Assembly (NCBI RefSeq): GCF_014203755.1 | Contig: NZ_JACHJS010000001.1 | Coordinates: 3,844,001-3,908,000 of the forward strand | Reading direction: 5' to 3' | DNA: 64,000 nt | DNA from: Saccharothrix violaceirubra | Lineage (GTDB): Bacteria; Actinomycetota; Actinomycetes; Mycobacteriales; Pseudonocardiaceae | Shown here: one piece after another, positions 30,391 through 56,265 of the stretch | Position numbering within the stretch: the stretch's first letter is position 1 | How the letters are laid out: every line of letters starts with the position of its first letter | Position numbers and translations under genes: made by a program | The notes under the pieces: model-generated | Told to the model about the DNA's origin: nothing | Database searches by the model: none | What the model saw: the letters and a program-made list of their open reading frames with translations, nothing else

Positions 30391-31961
30391 GTCGGCGGGT
30401 TCCCGTGCTTGCGCGCCGGGATGTCGGCGCGCTTGGCCCGCAGCACGGCCAACGCCTCGATCAGCGTGGACCGCGTGCGCGCCGGGTCGATGACGTCGTC
30501 GAGCAGGCCGCGCTCGGCCGCGTAGTAGGGGTGCATCAGCTCGCGCTGGTACTCCTTGATCCGCTGCGCGCGGGTCTCCTCGGGGTCGGGCGCGGCGGCG
30601 ATCTCCCGGCGGAACACGACATTGGCCGCGCCTTCCGCGCCCATGACCGCGATCTCGTTGATGGGCCACGCGTACGACAGGTCCGAGCCGATCGACCGCG
30701 AGTCCATGACGATGTAGGCGCCGCCGTACGCCTTGCGCAGGATCATCTGCACGCGGGGCACGGTCGCCGCGCAGTACGCGTACAGCAGCTTGGCGCCGTG
30801 CCGGATGATCCCGCCGTGCTCCTGGTCGCGGCCGGGCAGGAAGCCGGGCACGTCGACCAGGGTCACCAGCGGGATGCTGAACGCGTCGCAGGTCTGCACG
30901 AACCGCGCGGCCTTCTCCGACGAGTGGATGTCCAGCACGCCGGCGAGCGACGCGGGCTGGTTGGCCACGATGCCGACGACGTGCCCGTCCAGCCGGGCCA
31001 GCCCGCAGATGATGTTGGTCGCCCAGGTGGCGTGCACCTCGAACAGCTCGCCGTCGTCGACGATCTCCTCGATCACCGCGCGCATGTCGTAGGCCCGGTT
31101 CGGGTCGGCGGGCACGAGGTCGAGCAGCGTGCCGTTCTCCCGGTCCGCGGGATCGTCGGTGGCCACGACCGGCGGCAGCTCGCGGTTGTTGGACGGCAGC
31201 AGCGACACCAGGTGCCGGACGTCGGCCAGGCACTCGACCTCGTCGTCGTAGAGGAACTGGGCCGCGCCGGACACGCTGGCGTGCACGTCCGCGCCGCCGA
31301 GCTGCTCGTGGGTGATGTCCTCGCCCGTGACCGAGCGGACCACGTCCGGCCCGGTGATGTACATCTGCGAGACGCCGCGCACCATGAACACGAAGTCGGT
31401 CAACGCGGGCGAGTAGGTCGCGCCGCCCGCGCACGGCCCGAGGATCACGCTGATCTGCGGGATGACACCGGAGCACCGGACGTTGCGGCGGAAGATGCCG
31501 CCGTAGCCGGCGAGCGCGGTGACGCCCTCCTGGATGCGCGCGCCCGCGCCGTCGCTCAGGCTGATGATCGGGGCGCCCGCCGCCTCGGCGAGGTCCATCA
31601 CCTTGTGGATCTTCTCCGCGTGCGCCTCGCCCAGCGACCCGCCGAGGATGCGGAAGTCGTGGGCGTAGACGAACACCCGGCGGCCGTGGATGCGACCCCA
31701 GCCGGTGACCACGCCGTCGGTGTGCGGGCGGCGGTCCTCCAGGCCGAAGCCGGTGGCGCGGTGCCGGCGCAACTGCTCGACCTCGCGGAACGTGCCCTCG
31801 TCGAACAGCAGGTCGAGGCGTTCCCGCACGGTCAGCTTGCCGCGCGCGTGCTGGGCCTGCGAAGCCTTGGCCAGCAGTCCGGGTTCGACCTGCTCCCGGA
31901 CCGCGTGCAGTTCGGCGACACCGGCACGCAGGTCGCGCGGCGCTTCTTCGGTGACAGTCAT
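30387..31961 (-). CDS. Acyl-CoA carboxylase beta subunit (carboxyltransferase), acetyl-CoA type predicted
   Basis: A 524-residue carboxyltransferase subunit. Family landmarks include ISLSDGAGARIQEG and GPCAGGATYSPA (oxyanion and CoA-binding regions) and VDVPGFLPG. The residue that separates propionyl- from acetyl-CoA preference in Streptomyces PccB/AccB (Asp versus Ile at position 422 there) is Ile417 here (G-G-A-Y-I-V-M), predicting use of acetyl-CoA to give malonyl-CoA. That suits the five malonyl-type AT domains of the PKS in the same operon. No biotin-carrying alpha subunit is present in the window, so it must borrow one. It starts 7 nt after the last PKS gene. Confidence 0.92.
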   Translation of the reverse strand: MTVTEEAPRDLRAGVAELHAVREQVEPGLLAKASQAQHARGKLTVRERLDLLFDEGTFREVEQLRRHRATGFGLEDRRPHTDGVVTGWGRIHGRRVFVYAHDFRILGGSLGEAHAEKIHKVMDLAEAAGAPIISLSDGAGARIQEGVTALAGYGGIFRRNVRCSGVIPQISVILGPCAGGATYSPALTDFVFMVRGVSQMYITGPDVVRSVTGEDITHEQLGGADVHASVSGAAQFLYDDEVECLADVRHLVSLLPSNNRELPPVVATDDPADRENGTLLDLVPADPNRAYDMRAVIEEIVDDGELFEVHATWATNIICGLARLDGHVVGIVANQPASLAGVLDIHSSEKAARFVQTCDAFSIPLVTLVDVPGFLPGRDQEHGGIIRHGAKLLYAYCAATVPRVQMILRKAYGGAYIVMDSRSIGSDLSYAWPINEIAVMGAEGAANVVFRREIAAAPDPEETRAQRIKEYQRELMHPYYAAERGLLDDVIDPARTRSTLIEALAVLRAKRADIPARKHGNPPT

Positions 31962-31968
31962 GGGTTCC

Positions 31969-34900
31969 TCACTCCGTGGTTCGCGACGGCGCGGGCGGGA
32001 GGTACCCGGCGCGGACGAAGAAGTCGACGTACTTCGTGAACAGGTCCTCCCCGATCACCGGGCAGCGCACGCCGGCGGGTTCCAGCGCGGTGTCGGTGTC
32101 GGTCGTGTCGATCGCCGGGTAGAAGGTCTCGCTGTCGGCGGCCATCAGCTCGAACGCGTCCAGCAGCGGCAGCAGGGCGTTGCCGCGGTCGGCGCGCACC
32201 CGCGACCGGAACTCGTCGCGGTCCAGTTCGCGCAGCGGGTAGCCCATTACGCGCATCCGCTCCACGAAGTCGCCGAAGCCCTGGTGGCCGGGGTTGTGGA
32301 AGTGGAACGTCCGGCCGCTCTCCCGACGGGCGAGGGCGACGACGCCCGCCGAGACGTAGTCCACGGGGACCATGTGCACGGCGCCCTTCAGGCCCGCGGG
32401 CACCGCCTCGGCCTGCACCAGGCCCTTCAACGCCAGCCACACGAAGTCGCGGGTCTGACAGGCGCCGTTGTCCTGGTCGCCGCTGATCACGTCGACCCGG
32501 TACACCGAGACGGGCAGGCCGCGGTCGCGGGCGATCCCGACCACCTGTTCGGCGACCCACTTGGTGCGCAGGTAGTTGCTGGGCAGGTCCTCGGCGGGCC
32601 CGGTCGGGTCGGTGACCTTGAGCGGCACGCCCGGTTCCACCGCCGCCGGGAACACGCCGACCGTGGACAGGTGGTGCACGGGCACGGTGCGGTGGCGCGC
32701 GGCCAGCCGCAGGATCTCCTCGGTGCCGCGCACGTTCGACACCTTCAGCTCGTCGTACGAGCGCAGCCAGTTGACCGTCGCACCGGCGTGGAAGACCACG
32801 TCGACGTCGCGGGCCAACCCGTCGAACCGCTCCTCGGTGAGCCCCAATCGCGGCTGGGCCAGGTCGCCGACCACCACCGAGATCCGGGTGCGGTCCACGT
32901 CCACCTGGTACCAGTCCAGGTTGGCGTCGAGCTTGGCCCACGCCCGCTCTTCGTCCTCCGCACGGATCAGGCAGTGCACCACGCGTGCGTGCGTGTCGCG
33001 GAGGATGTCACGCAGCAGGAACGCGCCCAGGAACCCGGTCGAGCCGGTGAGCAGCACCTCCTGCGGGTCGTCCGCGACGGTGACGACCTCGGCGGCCGGG
33101 CGGATGTCGTCGGCCAGCCGGATGTCGGCGGCGTAGTCGATCCGCTCGTCGGCGTCGCCCTCCCCCAGTCCGGCGTGCAGGTGGTCGGCCAGCGCCGCCG
33201 GGGTGGGGTGGTCGAACACCAGGGTGGCGGGCAGCGTCAGGCCGGTGGCCGCCGCCAGCAGGTTGCGCAACTCCACCGAGGTGAGCGAGTCGAAGCCGAG
33301 GTCGGCGAGGTTCCGGTCCGCCTCGACCACGGCACCGCCGAGCACCCGCGCGGACTCGGCCAGCACCACGTCCAGCAACGCGGCACGACGCTCGTCGCCG
33401 ACCAGCACGGAAAGATCCACAGTGGATTCCGCGACCTCGTCGGCGCGGGGCCGCGCGGTGGTCCGGGTCAGGCCGGTGAGGATCGCGGGCACCTTCTCCG
33501 GGCGTTCGCGCAGGGTCGGCACGTCGATGGGCGTGGCGACCACGGCGGGCACGCCGCCGCGCAGCGCCGCGTCCAGCAGGTCCGGGCCGGTGTCGGCGGT
33601 GACCGGGAGGAAACCGGTGCGGGCGATGCGCTGGAGGTCGGCCTCGGCCAGGTGCCCGCCGAGACCGCCGACGCCCGCCCACAGACCCCACGCGATCGAC
33701 GTGGCCGCCAACCCCTGCGCGGCACGGTGTTCGGCGAGCGCGTCGAGCGCGACGTTGGCAGCGGCGTAGTTGCCCTGGCCGGGTCCGCCGACCACACCGG
33801 CGATCGAGGAGAACAGCACGAACGCGGACAGGTCCAGGTGCCGGGTCGCCTCGTGCAGGTGCCACGCCGCGTCGGTCTTGGGCGTGAGCACGGCGGCCAG
33901 CCGCTCGGGCGTGAGCGAGCCGATGACCGCGTCGTCCAGCACACCGGCGGTGTGCACGACGCCGCTCAGCGGGTGCTCGGCCGGTACCCGCGCCACGAGC
34001 CGGTCGACGGCGGCCCGGTCGCCGACGTCGCACGCGGCCAGGGTCACGTGCGCGCCCAGTTCCGTCAGCTCGGCGCGGAGTTCGGCCGCACCGGGGCTCT
34101 CGGCACCACGGCGACTCGCGAGCAGCAGGCGGGTCACGCCGTGCCGGGTGACCAGATGGCGGGCCACGAGGGCGCCGAGCGCACCCGTGCCGCCGGTGAT
34201 CAGGACGGTGCCCTCGGCGACCCGGATCGGCCGCGGCGTCGCGGGTGGCAGCAGCCGGGTCAGCCTGGGCACCAGCACCCGGCCGTCCCGCACGGCCGCC
34301 TGGGCGTGGCCGGACGCGAGCACCACGCCCAGCCGGGACGCACCGGGGTCGGCCAGGTGGTCCACGTCCACCAGCACGATCCGGCCGGGCACCTCGGACT
34401 GCGCGGACCGCAACAGGCCCCACACCGCCGCGGCGGCCGGGTCGAGCACCTCGCCGTCCACGCCCACCGCGCGCCGCGTGATCACGACCAGCGGGGTGTC
34501 GGCGAGACCGTCGTCGGCCAGCCAGCGCCGCGCGAACGCCAACGCCTCGCGCGTCGCGGTGTGCACGTTCTCCGCCGCCGAGCCCGGACCGGACAGGAAC
34601 GGCACCGCGACGGCGTCCACAGTGGACACGTCGGCGTCGGCCTGGTCGGAGCCGAGCACCAACCAGCGCGCACCGACCGCCGGTTCGGGCGCGGCGATCG
34701 GCACCCATTCGGTGTGGAACAGCGCGTCGTGCGGACGGCCCCGGTCGGTCTCGACCGCCGGACCGACGTGCACCTCGCCCACGCTCAGCACCGGCACGCC
34801 GCCGGGCGTGGCCGCCTCGACGGAGAGTCCGTCACGACGCACGCGCAGCGCGGTCGCACCGGCCGCGTGCAGGCGCACCGACCGCCAGTGGTGCGCGAAC

Positions 34901-37900
34901 CCCTCTCCCACAACGGCTTCGAGCAACGTCGGGTGCAGGTCGTACCCCGCCGCGTCCGGCACCTCGACCAGGTCGCCGGAGTCGACGGCGACCGGCGCGG
35001 GACCGCCGAGGGCGAGGTACCCGTCGGCGTGCGCGGTCCACGCGAGGTCGTCGTCCGGGCGGCTGTGGACCTGGATCGTGCGGCGGCCGTCGGCCTCGGG
35101 CACGCCGACGACGACCTGGACGTGCACCGCCGCGCCCACCACGAGCGGGGTCCGCACGGTCAACTCGTCGACCGTCGTGTAGCCGACCTGGTCGGCCGCG
35201 CGCAGCGCCCACTCCACCAGCACGGCGGGCGTGGCGGGGTCGCGCGGCCCGATCCGGCCCGACAGCACGGTCTGGCCGGTGCCCGCGACGTCGACCGCCG
35301 TGCCGAGCACCGGGTGGTCCAGGGCGCGCAGACCGAGCCTGGTCGCGTCGGCGGTCGGCGCGGTCAGCCAGTAACGGTCCCGTTGGAACGGGTAGAACGG
35401 CAGGTCGACGCGCCGGGCGTCGGTGCCCGCGTAGAAGGCGTCCCAGTCCACGGCCACGCCCCGGACGTGCAGCCCGCCGAGCGCGGCGGCGAGCGCCTCG
35501 GGCTCGGACCGGTCCGCGCGCACCGACGGCAGCGCGACGACGGACTCGCCCGCCCACTCGGCGGTCATGCCGGTCAGGACGGCCGCAGGACCGATCTCCA
35601 GCACAGTGGTCACCTGCTGCTCCAGCAGGGACCGGACGGCGGCGTGGAAGCGGACCGGCTGCCGCACCTGGTCCACCCAGTAGTCCGGCGACGTCCACGA
35701 CAGACCCTCGCCCACCGTCGACACGTACGGGATCACCGGCTCGGAGAACCGTACACTCCGGACGACTTCCCGGAACTCCTCCAGCATCGGGTCCATGAGC
35801 GACGAGTGGAACGCGTGACTCACCACCAGACGCCGGGTCTTGCGGCCCTGCGCGGTGAGCAGGTCCACGACCTCGCCCACGGCCTCTTCGGCGCCGGACA
35901 GCACGACGGACGAAGGCCCGTTCACCGCGGCCAACCCCACGTCCGACCGACCCGCCAACAACGGAAGAACCTCGTCCTCCGAAGCCCGCACCGCCACCAT
36001 CGCCCCACCGGACGGCAAAGCCTGCATCAACCGACCACGCGCCTCGACGATCCGGCACGCGTCCTCAAGCGACAACACCCCGGCCACGTGCGCGGCGGCC
36101 AACTCGCCGATCGAGTGGCCCACCACGACATCCGGCCGCACACCCCACGACTCCACCAACCGGAACAACGCCACCTCGAACGCGAAGAGCGCGGGCTGCG
36201 CGGCACCGGTCAGGTCGAGGCCCTGCCCCGACTCGATCACCGACGGCAGCGGGTCGCCGAAGCGCGCGCACACGTCGTCGAAAACCTCGCGGAACACGGG
36301 GAAAGCCGCCAGCCCCGAGCCCATGCCCGCCCGCTGTGAACCCTGGCCGGTGAACAGGAACCCGAGTCCGCCGCCGGACACCGTGCCGGTCACCACGTCC
36401 GACGTCGGCTCGCCCGCCGCGAACGCCCGCAGCGCGGCGACCGGATCACCGGACACGACCGCCGCGCGGTGCTCCAGCGAAGACCGGCCCGTGGCCAGCG
36501 AGTAGGCCACGTCCACCGGCCGCGCCTCGATGTCGGCGAGCCGCTCCGCCTGCCGCCGCACCGCGTCCGCCGACTTCGCCGAGAACACCAGCGGTGCCGC
36601 CGGGAGCGTGGGCCGGTCGGCTTCGGCCGGTTCGCCGGCGGGCGACTGCTCCAGGATCACGTGCGCGTTGGTGCCGCTGACCCCGAACGCGGACACGGCC
36701 GCCCGACGCGGCCGGTCGACCCGCGGCCACGGCCGGGCGTCGGTCAGCAGCGACACGTCGCCCGCCGACCAGTCGACCATCGGCGTCGGCTCGTCCACGT
36801 GCAGGGTCCGGGGCAGCACGCCGTGCCGCAGCGCCTGCACCATCTTGATCACACCGCCGACACCGGCGGCGGCCACCGTGTGCCCGATGTTGGACTTCAA
36901 CGACCCCAGCCACAGCGGCTCGCCCGACCGGCCGCGACCGTAGGTCGCCAGCAGCGCCTGCGCCTCGATCGGGTCGCCCAGCCGGGTTCCCGTGCCGTGC
37001 GCCTCGACGGTGTCCACATCGGACGGTTCGAGCTTGGCGTCGGCGAGTGCCTGCCGGATGACGCGTTCCTGCGAGGGGCCGTTGGGCGCGGTCAGGCCGT
37101 TGGACGCGCCGTCCTGGTTGACCGCGCTGCCCCGCACGACCGCCAGCACGCGGTGGCCGTTGCGCCGGGCGTCCGACAGCCGCTCGACCAGCAGCAGGCC
37201 GACGCCCTCGGACCAGCCCGTGCCGTCGGCGGCGGCGGCGAACGACTTGCACCGGCCGTCCGGCGCGAGCCCGCGCTGGCGGGCGAAGTCCACGAACCCG
37301 CCGGGCGTGGCGGTGACCGTGACGCCGCCCGCCAGGGCCAACGTCGACTCGCCTCGGCGCACCGACTGGGCCGCGAGGTGCAGGGCGACCAACGACGAGG
37401 AGCACGCCGTGTCGACCGTGACCGCCGGACCTTCGAAGCCGAACGTGTAGGCGACCCGACCGGACGCCACGCTGCTCAGCCGGCCGGTCATCAGGTGGCC
37501 CTCGAACTCGGCGGGCCCCGCCAACGGCAGGTAGGTCTGCTCGACCGAGCCGACGAACACGCCGACCCGATCGCCGCGCAGCGTCGCCGGGTCGACGCCC
37601 GCGTCCTCGAACACCTCCCAGGCCGTCTCCAGCAGCACCCGCTGCTGCGGGTCCATCGCCGTGGCCTCGCGCGGCGAGATGCCGAAGAAGCCCGCGTCGA
37701 ACTCGCCCGCGCGGTCCAGGAAGCCGCCCTCGCGGGTGTAGGACGTGCCGGGCTTGGTGTGATCGGCGTCGTACAACGCCTCCAGGTCCCAACCCCGGTC
37801 GTCGGGGAACGGGCTGATGGCGTCGCCGCCCTCGGCGACCAGCCGCCACAGGTCCTCCGGGGAGCGCACGCCACCGGGGAACCGGCAGGCCATGCCGACG

Positions 37901-38013
37901 ATCGCCACCGGCTCCTCGAGACCGGCCTCCAACTGGGAGATCCGCTGCCGGGCCTTGCGGAGGTCCTCGGTGACCCACTTGAGGTACTCGACGAGCTTGT
38001 CCTCTTTCGACAT
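31969..38013 (-). CDS. Type I PKS, module 4 with terminal thioester reductase: KS-AT-(DH)-KR-ACP-TR
   Basis: A 2014-residue protein starting at ATG 38013. An N-terminal coiled-coil docking helix (about 1-32) precedes KS (about 33-455, active Cys near 202 in D-T-A-C-S-S-S). The AT (about 540-850) has GHSIGE and the malonyl motif HAFH. The DH-like region (about 880-1110) is shortened: the HxxxGxxxxP histidine is missing and the second-motif Asp is Glu, so no dehydration. KR (about 1265-1450) has GGTGALG and a B-type L-D-D motif and looks active. ACP Ser is near 1573. The last 360 residues are a short-chain reductase domain ([12 protein letters not shown] nucleotide loop, YLRTK as the YxxxK pair) that releases the chain as an aldehyde. 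No thioesterase is present. Confidence 0.95.
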   Translation of the reverse strand: MSKEDKLVEYLKWVTEDLRKARQRISQLEAGLEEPVAIVGMACRFPGGVRSPEDLWRLVAEGGDAISPFPDDRGWDLEALYDADHTKPGTSYTREGGFLDRAGEFDAGFFGISPREATAMDPQQRVLLETAWEVFEDAGVDPATLRGDRVGVFVGSVEQTYLPLAGPAEFEGHLMTGRLSSVASGRVAYTFGFEGPAVTVDTACSSSLVALHLAAQSVRRGESTLALAGGVTVTATPGGFVDFARQRGLAPDGRCKSFAAAADGTGWSEGVGLLLVERLSDARRNGHRVLAVVRGSAVNQDGASNGLTAPNGPSQERVIRQALADAKLEPSDVDTVEAHGTGTRLGDPIEAQALLATYGRGRSGEPLWLGSLKSNIGHTVAAAGVGGVIKMVQALRHGVLPRTLHVDEPTPMVDWSAGDVSLLTDARPWPRVDRPRRAAVSAFGVSGTNAHVILEQSPAGEPAEADRPTLPAAPLVFSAKSADAVRRQAERLADIEARPVDVAYSLATGRSSLEHRAAVVSGDPVAALRAFAAGEPTSDVVTGTVSGGGLGFLFTGQGSQRAGMGSGLAAFPVFREVFDDVCARFGDPLPSVIESGQGLDLTGAAQPALFAFEVALFRLVESWGVRPDVVVGHSIGELAAAHVAGVLSLEDACRIVEARGRLMQALPSGGAMVAVRASEDEVLPLLAGRSDVGLAAVNGPSSVVLSGAEEAVGEVVDLLTAQGRKTRRLVVSHAFHSSLMDPMLEEFREVVRSVRFSEPVIPYVSTVGEGLSWTSPDYWVDQVRQPVRFHAAVRSLLEQQVTTVLEIGPAAVLTGMTAEWAGESVVALPSVRADRSEPEALAAALGGLHVRGVAVDWDAFYAGTDARRVDLPFYPFQRDRYWLTAPTADATRLGLRALDHPVLGTAVDVAGTGQTVLSGRIGPRDPATPAVLVEWALRAADQVGYTTVDELTVRTPLVVGAAVHVQVVVGVPEADGRRTIQVHSRPDDDLAWTAHADGYLALGGPAPVAVDSGDLVEVPDAAGYDLHPTLLEAVVGEGFAHHWRSVRLHAAGATALRVRRDGLSVEAATPGGVPVLSVGEVHVGPAVETDRGRPHDALFHTEWVPIAAPEPAVGARWLVLGSDQADADVSTVDAVAVPFLSGPGSAAENVHTATREALAFARRWLADDGLADTPLVVITRRAVGVDGEVLDPAAAAVWGLLRSAQSEVPGRIVLVDVDHLADPGASRLGVVLASGHAQAAVRDGRVLVPRLTRLLPPATPRPIRVAEGTVLITGGTGALGALVARHLVTRHGVTRLLLASRRGAESPGAAELRAELTELGAHVTLAACDVGDRAAVDRLVARVPAEHPLSGVVHTAGVLDDAVIGSLTPERLAAVLTPKTDAAWHLHEATRHLDLSAFVLFSSIAGVVGGPGQGNYAAANVALDALAEHRAAQGLAATSIAWGLWAGVGGLGGHLAEADLQRIARTGFLPVTADTGPDLLDAALRGGVPAVVATPIDVPTLRERPEKVPAILTGLTRTTARPRADEVAESTVDLSVLVGDERRAALLDVVLAESARVLGGAVVEADRNLADLGFDSLTSVELRNLLAAATGLTLPATLVFDHPTPAALADHLHAGLGEGDADERIDYAADIRLADDIRPAAEVVTVADDPQEVLLTGSTGFLGAFLLRDILRDTHARVVHCLIRAEDEERAWAKLDANLDWYQVDVDRTRISVVVGDLAQPRLGLTEERFDGLARDVDVVFHAGATVNWLRSYDELKVSNVRGTEEILRLAARHRTVPVHHLSTVGVFPAAVEPGVPLKVTDPTGPAEDLPSNYLRTKWVAEQVVGIARDRGLPVSVYRVDVISGDQDNGACQTRDFVWLALKGLVQAEAVPAGLKGAVHMVPVDYVSAGVVALARRESGRTFHFHNPGHQGFGDFVERMRVMGYPLRELDRDEFRSRVRADRGNALLPLLDAFELMAADSETFYPAIDTTDTDTALEPAGVRCPVIGEDLFTKYVDFFVRAGYLPPAPSRTTE

Positions 38014-38033
38014 GGCTGCTGTGCTCCCGGTGG

Positions 38034-41000
38034 TCAGCTCGACGCGCGGCCGAGCTGGTTGTCGATGAAGTCGAAGATCTCGTCGGCGGTGGCCGAGGCG
38101 ATCACGTCGGACGGCTCGTCGTCGGGTTCGTCCGGTACGCCTGTCAGGCGCACGAGCAGCGTGCGCAGCCGTGCGGCGATCTCGGCGTGCTCCTTGTCGT
38201 CGTGCTGCCGGGCGGCGTCGGCCAGGGCCGCCTCCAGGTTGTCCAGCTCGGCGAGCACGGGCGATTTCCCGGCCGGTGCCACGACGCCGAGCACGAACGC
38301 GGCCAGCCCGTTCGACGTCGGGTGGTCGAAGACGGCCGTGGCCGGCAGCGGGACGCCGGTGGCCGCGCCGAGCCGGTTGCGCAGGTCGACGGCGGTCAGC
38401 GAGTCGAAGCCCAGTTCCTGGAACGGCCGGTCGGCGGGCACCGAGGCGGCGTCGGGGAAGCCGAGCACGGCGGCGGCCTCGGTGCGTACGAGGTCCAGCA
38501 CGACCTTCCCGCGCGCGGCCGGGTCCAGCGCCGCGAGCCGGGACGGGAAGTCCGCGACGGTCCCGGTCGAGGCGGCCCGGCGGGTCGCCCGGGGCCGGGC
38601 GGCCAACGGGGTGGCGGCCACGGCGGGCCGACCGCTCGCGAGCGTGGCGTCCAGCAGCGCCAGGCCCTCCTCGATCGCGACGGGCCGGAAGCCGTCCCGG
38701 ACGAACCGGTTGCGGGCGACCTCGTCGAGGTGGGCGTTGATGCCCGCCTCGTGTGCCCACAGGCCCCACGCGATCGACGTCGCGGGCAGCCCGGCGGCGG
38801 CGCGGTGGCCGGCCAGGGCGTCGAGGAAGGCGTTGGCCGCCGCGTAGTTGGCCTGCCCCGGTCCGCCGAGGATGCCGACGACCGACGAGAACAGCACGAA
38901 CGCCTTCACGTCGCCGACGAGTTCGTGCAGGTTCCAGGCGCCGTCGACCTTGGGCCGCAGCACGGCTGCCAGCCGGTCGGCGGTCAGGGTGGGTGCGAGA
39001 CCGTTGTCCAGCACGCCCGCCGTGTGCACGACGGCCGACAGCGAGGTGCCCGCGAGCACCGCCGCGAGCGCGTCCCGGTCGGCGACGTCGCACGCCTCGA
39101 CCCGCACGGTCGCGCCCAGCGCGACCAGGTCGTCCCGCAGCTCCGCCGCGCCCGGCGCGTCGATCCCGCGCCGGCTCACCAGCAGCAGGTCGGTGACGCC
39201 GTGCGCGGTGACCAGGTGGTGGGCCACGGTCGTGGCGAGAGCGCCGGTGCCGGTGATCAACACCGGGCCGGTCCAGCCGTCGTGGCCGGTCGGGGTGCCG
39301 GTGAGCCGTTCCAGCCTGGGCACGTGCGCGACGCCGGACCGGATCTCGGCCTCGGGCTCGTCGGCCGCGACGAGGTGGGCGATCACGTCGACCGGGATCT
39401 CGCCGTCGCCGAGGGCGACCGTGGACACCCGGCCCGGGTTCTCCGACCGGACCGAGCGGAGCAGGCCGGTGACGGCGGCGCCCGCGAGGTCGTCGGCCCG
39501 CGTGAGCACGACGAGCCGGCTGCCGTCGTCCCGGGCCGCCCACCGGCGGACCAGGTCGAGGGCGGCGGCGGTCGCCTCGTGGACCGACGTGACGACGTCG
39601 TCGGTGACCGACCGGAGGTCGGCGACGACGACGTCCGCACCGGCCGGGTCGTCGATCGACGCCCACGTGAGGGTGTGCTCGGCGACGTCGGCGGGCAGCG
39701 CGGTCCACCGGATCTCGTGCAGTGGCGGGGAAGCCTTGACCTCGGTGGGTTCGACGGCCCGGAACCCGACTGAGCCGACGCTGGCCACGGGTGCCCCGGC
39801 GGCGTCGACCAGTTCCAGTCCACCGGCCGGGGTCGTGGTCGCCCACACCGCCGACGCGCCGGTCGCGTGCAGCCGGACGTCCTGCCACACGTGCGCGAGC
39901 CGGTCGCCCTCGTCCAGCGCGGCGGCGAGCAGGGCCGGGTGCAGGCCGTAGCGCGCGGCGTCGTCGGCGTCGACCGCGTACTCCTCGCGCGGACCCGATA
40001 CCGCATCGGCCGTTTTTTCTTGGGAGACAAGCGTTCCACTGGCATGCAACGTCCACTCGGCACGGTCCTCGTCGGGCCGGGCGTGGACGGTCACCGCACG
40101 GCCGTCGCCGTCCGCCGCGCCCACCCGCACCTGCAGCCGCACCGGGCCGGTCAACGCGACGGGCGCGTGCACGGTCAGCTCGGCCAGGGCCGGTGCGCCG
40201 AGTTCCTCGCCCGCGCGCAGCACCGTCTCCACCAGGGCCGCGCCGGGCAGCACGGGCGTGCCGAACGGTTCGGGCAGCCACGGCAGCCGGTCGGCGGTCA
40301 CGCGACTGGTGAACAGCACCTCGCCGCTCCGCGCCACGGCCACCGGCTCGCCCAGCAGCGGGTGCCCGTGCCCGGACGTGGCCGGGTCGAGCCAGTAGCG
40401 GCGGCGCTGGAAGGCGTAGGTCGGCAGCTCCACCCGGTGGCGGTCGCCGAAGTAGGCGTGCCAGTCCACGGCGACGCCCGCGGCGTGCAGCCGGGCGAGC
40501 GCGGTCACGGCGGTGGTCGGCTCGGGCCGGTCGGCGCGCAGCAGCGGCGCGGCGGTCACGTCCTCGGGCAGCAACGCGGCGAGGACGGCGTTCGGCCCGA
40601 GTTCGAGGGCCTTGGTGACGCCCTGGCCGACCAGTCGGGTGGCCGCGTCGTGGAAGCGGACCGGCTGCCGCACCTGGTCCACCCAGTAGTCCGGCGACGT
40701 CCACGACAGACCCTCGCCCACCGTCGACACGTACGGGATCACCGGCTCCGCGAACCGCACGTCGCGCACGACCTCGCGGAACTCCTCCAGCATCGGGTCC
40801 ATCAGCGACGAGTGGAACGCATGGCTCACCACCAACCGCCGGGTCTTCCGCCCCGACGCGGCCAACAGGCCCGCGACCTCGTCCACGGTGTCCTCGGCGC
40901 CGGACAACACGACGGACTCCGGCCCGTTCACGGCCGCCAACCCCACGTCCGAACGACCCGCCAACAACGGCAGAACCTCGTCCTCCGAAGCCCGCACCGC

Positions 41001-43040
41001 CACCATCGCCCCGCCCGAAGGCAGGGCCTGCATCAACCGACCGCGTGCCTCCACGATCCGGCACGCGTCCTCAAGCGACAACACCCCGGCCACATGCGCG
41101 GCGGCCAACTCGCCGATCGAGTGCCCCACCACGACATCCGGCCGCACACCCCACGACTCCACCAACCGGAACAACGCGACTTCCAGCGCGAACAGGGCGG
41201 GTTGCGCGAAGCCCGTCAGGTCGAGGTTCTCCCCCGACCGCACCACCGACAGCAGCGAGGCGCCGCCGACGCCGAAGCGCGAGCACACGTCCTCGAAAAC
41301 CTCGCCGAACAAGGGGAACGCCGCCGCCAGTTCCGAGCCCATGCCGACCCGCTGCGAACCCTGGCCGGTGAACAGGAACGCGAGTCCACCCGACGCGGCG
41401 ACACCCGACGCGACTTCCGCCGCGGGCGTGCCCGCGGCGACCGAGGCCACACCCCGCAGCAGCGACTCCCGGTCCGTGCCGACGACGACCGCGCGGTGGT
41501 CCAGGGCGGCCCGGCCGGTGGCCAGCGCGGAGCCGACGTCGGCGGGCGACCCGGCCACGTCCGCCAGGCGGGCGGCCAGGTCCCGCAACGCCTCGGCGGA
41601 CGCCGCCGACAGCACCCAGGGCACGACCTCGGGCTCGGCCGACACCTCGCGCTCCGGCGCGGGCGGTGCCTGTTCGAGGACGACGTGCGCGTTGGTGCCG
41701 CCGAAGCCGAACGACGACACCGCCGCCCGCCGGGGCCGGTCCACCTCGGGCCAGGCCCGCGCGTCGGTCAGCAGCGAGACCGCGCCCGACTCCCAGTCCA
41801 CGTGCGGGGACGGCTCGTCGGCGTGCAACGTCCGGGGCAGCAGGCCGTGCCGCATGGCCTGCACCATCTTGATCACACCGCCGACACCGGCCGCCGCCTG
41901 TGAGTGGCCGATGTTGGACTTCAACGACCCCAGCCACAGCGGCTCGCCCGCACGGTCGCGGCCGTAGGTCGCGAGCAGCGCGTTGGCCTCGATCGGGTCG
42001 CCCAGCGTGGTGCCGGTGCCGTGCGCCTCGACCACGTCGACGTCCGAAGTGGACAGTCGGGCGCGGGCCAGTGCCTGGCGGATGACGCGTTCCTGGGCGG
42101 GTCCGTTGGGCGCGGTCAGGCCGTTGGACGCGCCGTCCTGGTTCACCGCGCTGCCCCGGACCACCGCGAGCACCTGGTGCCCGTTGCGGACCGCGTCGGA
42201 CAACCGCTCCACCAGCAGCAGGCCGACACCCTCGGACCAGCCCGTGCCGTCGGCCGAGGCGGCGAACGACTTGCACCGGCCGTCCGGCGCCAGGCCGCGC
42301 AGCCGCGAGAACTCCACGAACGCCACCGGCGTGGACATGATCGTCGCGCCGCCGGCCAGGGCCAGGTCGCACTCGCCGCGTTGCAGCGCGGTCACCGCGA
42401 GGTGCAGGGCCACCAGCGAAGACGAGCATGCCGTGTCGACGGTGACCGCCGGACCCTCCAGGCCCAGCGCGTAGGCGATGCGGCCCGAGGCCACGCTGCC
42501 CGCGCTGCCGCTGAACAGGTAGCCCTCGAAGTCACGGCCGGGCAGGTGCGCGCGGGACCCGTAGTCGTTGTACATCACACCGGTGAACAGGCCCGTGCGG
42601 CTGCCCCGCACCGAACGCGGGTCGACACCGGCCCGTTCGAACGCCTCCCACGCGGTCTCCAGCAGCAGCCGCTGCTGCGGGTCGACGGCGAGCGCCTCAC
42701 GCGGGGACATGCCGAAGAAACCGGGGTCGAACTGGTCCGCGTCGTGCAGGAAACCGCCGCGCCGCGAGTAGGACTTGCCGACGCTGTCGGGGTCGGTGTC
42801 GTACAGGTCCGCCGCCCAGCCCCGGTTGTCCGGGAAGTCCGACACCGCGTCCACGCCGTCGACGACCAGCCGCCACAGGTCCTCCGGCGAGGAGACCCCA
42901 CCCGGGTAGCGGCACGCCATGCCCACGATCGCGACCGGTTCGTGCGCGCTGTCCTCGACTTCCTTGAGCCGACGCCGGGCGTCGCGCGCGTCGGCGATGG
43001 CCCGCTTCAGGTAGTCGCGGAGTTTGTCCTCGTCTGCCAC
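38034..43040 (-). CDS. Type I PKS, module 3: KS-AT-(DH)-(KR)-ACP, predicted to leave a ketone
   Basis: A 1668-residue protein starting at GTG 43040, 4 nt after the first PKS gene. A docking coiled coil covers residues 1-33. KS has its active Cys near 204, and AT (GHSIGE, HAFH) is malonyl-type. The DH-like domain (about 895-1110) lacks the catalytic His (L-P-W-L-P-E-P-F instead of H-P-W-L-x-x-H) and the second-motif Asp is Ala. The KR keeps its Ser-Tyr-Lys residues, but its NADPH loop reads T-G-T-G-A-L-A near residue 1260: one Gly codon is missing and the last Gly is Ala. Both reductive domains are thus probably dead and the beta-keto group should survive. ACP Ser is near 1544, followed by a C-terminal docking segment. 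Confidence 0.94.
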   Translation of the reverse strand: MADEDKLRDYLKRAIADARDARRRLKEVEDSAHEPVAIVGMACRYPGGVSSPEDLWRLVVDGVDAVSDFPDNRGWAADLYDTDPDSVGKSYSRRGGFLHDADQFDPGFFGMSPREALAVDPQQRLLLETAWEAFERAGVDPRSVRGSRTGLFTGVMYNDYGSRAHLPGRDFEGYLFSGSAGSVASGRIAYALGLEGPAVTVDTACSSSLVALHLAVTALQRGECDLALAGGATIMSTPVAFVEFSRLRGLAPDGRCKSFAASADGTGWSEGVGLLLVERLSDAVRNGHQVLAVVRGSAVNQDGASNGLTAPNGPAQERVIRQALARARLSTSDVDVVEAHGTGTTLGDPIEANALLATYGRDRAGEPLWLGSLKSNIGHSQAAAGVGGVIKMVQAMRHGLLPRTLHADEPSPHVDWESGAVSLLTDARAWPEVDRPRRAAVSSFGFGGTNAHVVLEQAPPAPEREVSAEPEVVPWVLSAASAEALRDLAARLADVAGSPADVGSALATGRAALDHRAVVVGTDRESLLRGVASVAAGTPAAEVASGVAASGGLAFLFTGQGSQRVGMGSELAAAFPLFGEVFEDVCSRFGVGGASLLSVVRSGENLDLTGFAQPALFALEVALFRLVESWGVRPDVVVGHSIGELAAAHVAGVLSLEDACRIVEARGRLMQALPSGGAMVAVRASEDEVLPLLAGRSDVGLAAVNGPESVVLSGAEDTVDEVAGLLAASGRKTRRLVVSHAFHSSLMDPMLEEFREVVRDVRFAEPVIPYVSTVGEGLSWTSPDYWVDQVRQPVRFHDAATRLVGQGVTKALELGPNAVLAALLPEDVTAAPLLRADRPEPTTAVTALARLHAAGVAVDWHAYFGDRHRVELPTYAFQRRRYWLDPATSGHGHPLLGEPVAVARSGEVLFTSRVTADRLPWLPEPFGTPVLPGAALVETVLRAGEELGAPALAELTVHAPVALTGPVRLQVRVGAADGDGRAVTVHARPDEDRAEWTLHASGTLVSQEKTADAVSGPREEYAVDADDAARYGLHPALLAAALDEGDRLAHVWQDVRLHATGASAVWATTTPAGGLELVDAAGAPVASVGSVGFRAVEPTEVKASPPLHEIRWTALPADVAEHTLTWASIDDPAGADVVVADLRSVTDDVVTSVHEATAAALDLVRRWAARDDGSRLVVLTRADDLAGAAVTGLLRSVRSENPGRVSTVALGDGEIPVDVIAHLVAADEPEAEIRSGVAHVPRLERLTGTPTGHDGWTGPVLITGTGALATTVAHHLVTAHGVTDLLLVSRRGIDAPGAAELRDDLVALGATVRVEACDVADRDALAAVLAGTSLSAVVHTAGVLDNGLAPTLTADRLAAVLRPKVDGAWNLHELVGDVKAFVLFSSVVGILGGPGQANYAAANAFLDALAGHRAAAGLPATSIAWGLWAHEAGINAHLDEVARNRFVRDGFRPVAIEEGLALLDATLASGRPAVAATPLAARPRATRRAASTGTVADFPSRLAALDPAARGKVVLDLVRTEAAAVLGFPDAASVPADRPFQELGFDSLTAVDLRNRLGAATGVPLPATAVFDHPTSNGLAAFVLGVVAPAGKSPVLAELDNLEAALADAARQHDDKEHAEIAARLRTLLVRLTGVPDEPDDEPSDVIASATADEIFDFIDNQLGRASS

Positions 43041-43044
43041 GTCA

Positions 43045-56265
<13,221 letters not shown>

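Noticed and set aside
30387..31961. Propionyl-CoA carboxylase as the name for the beta subunit.
   Set aside because: The specificity residue is Ile rather than Asp and the PKS uses only malonyl-type ATs, so the acetyl-CoA type is preferred.
38014..41064. N-terminal extension of the module 4 PKS frame by about 1000 codons.
   Set aside because: It overlaps the module 3 PKS in another frame, and the docking coiled coil with ATG at 38013 marks the true start.
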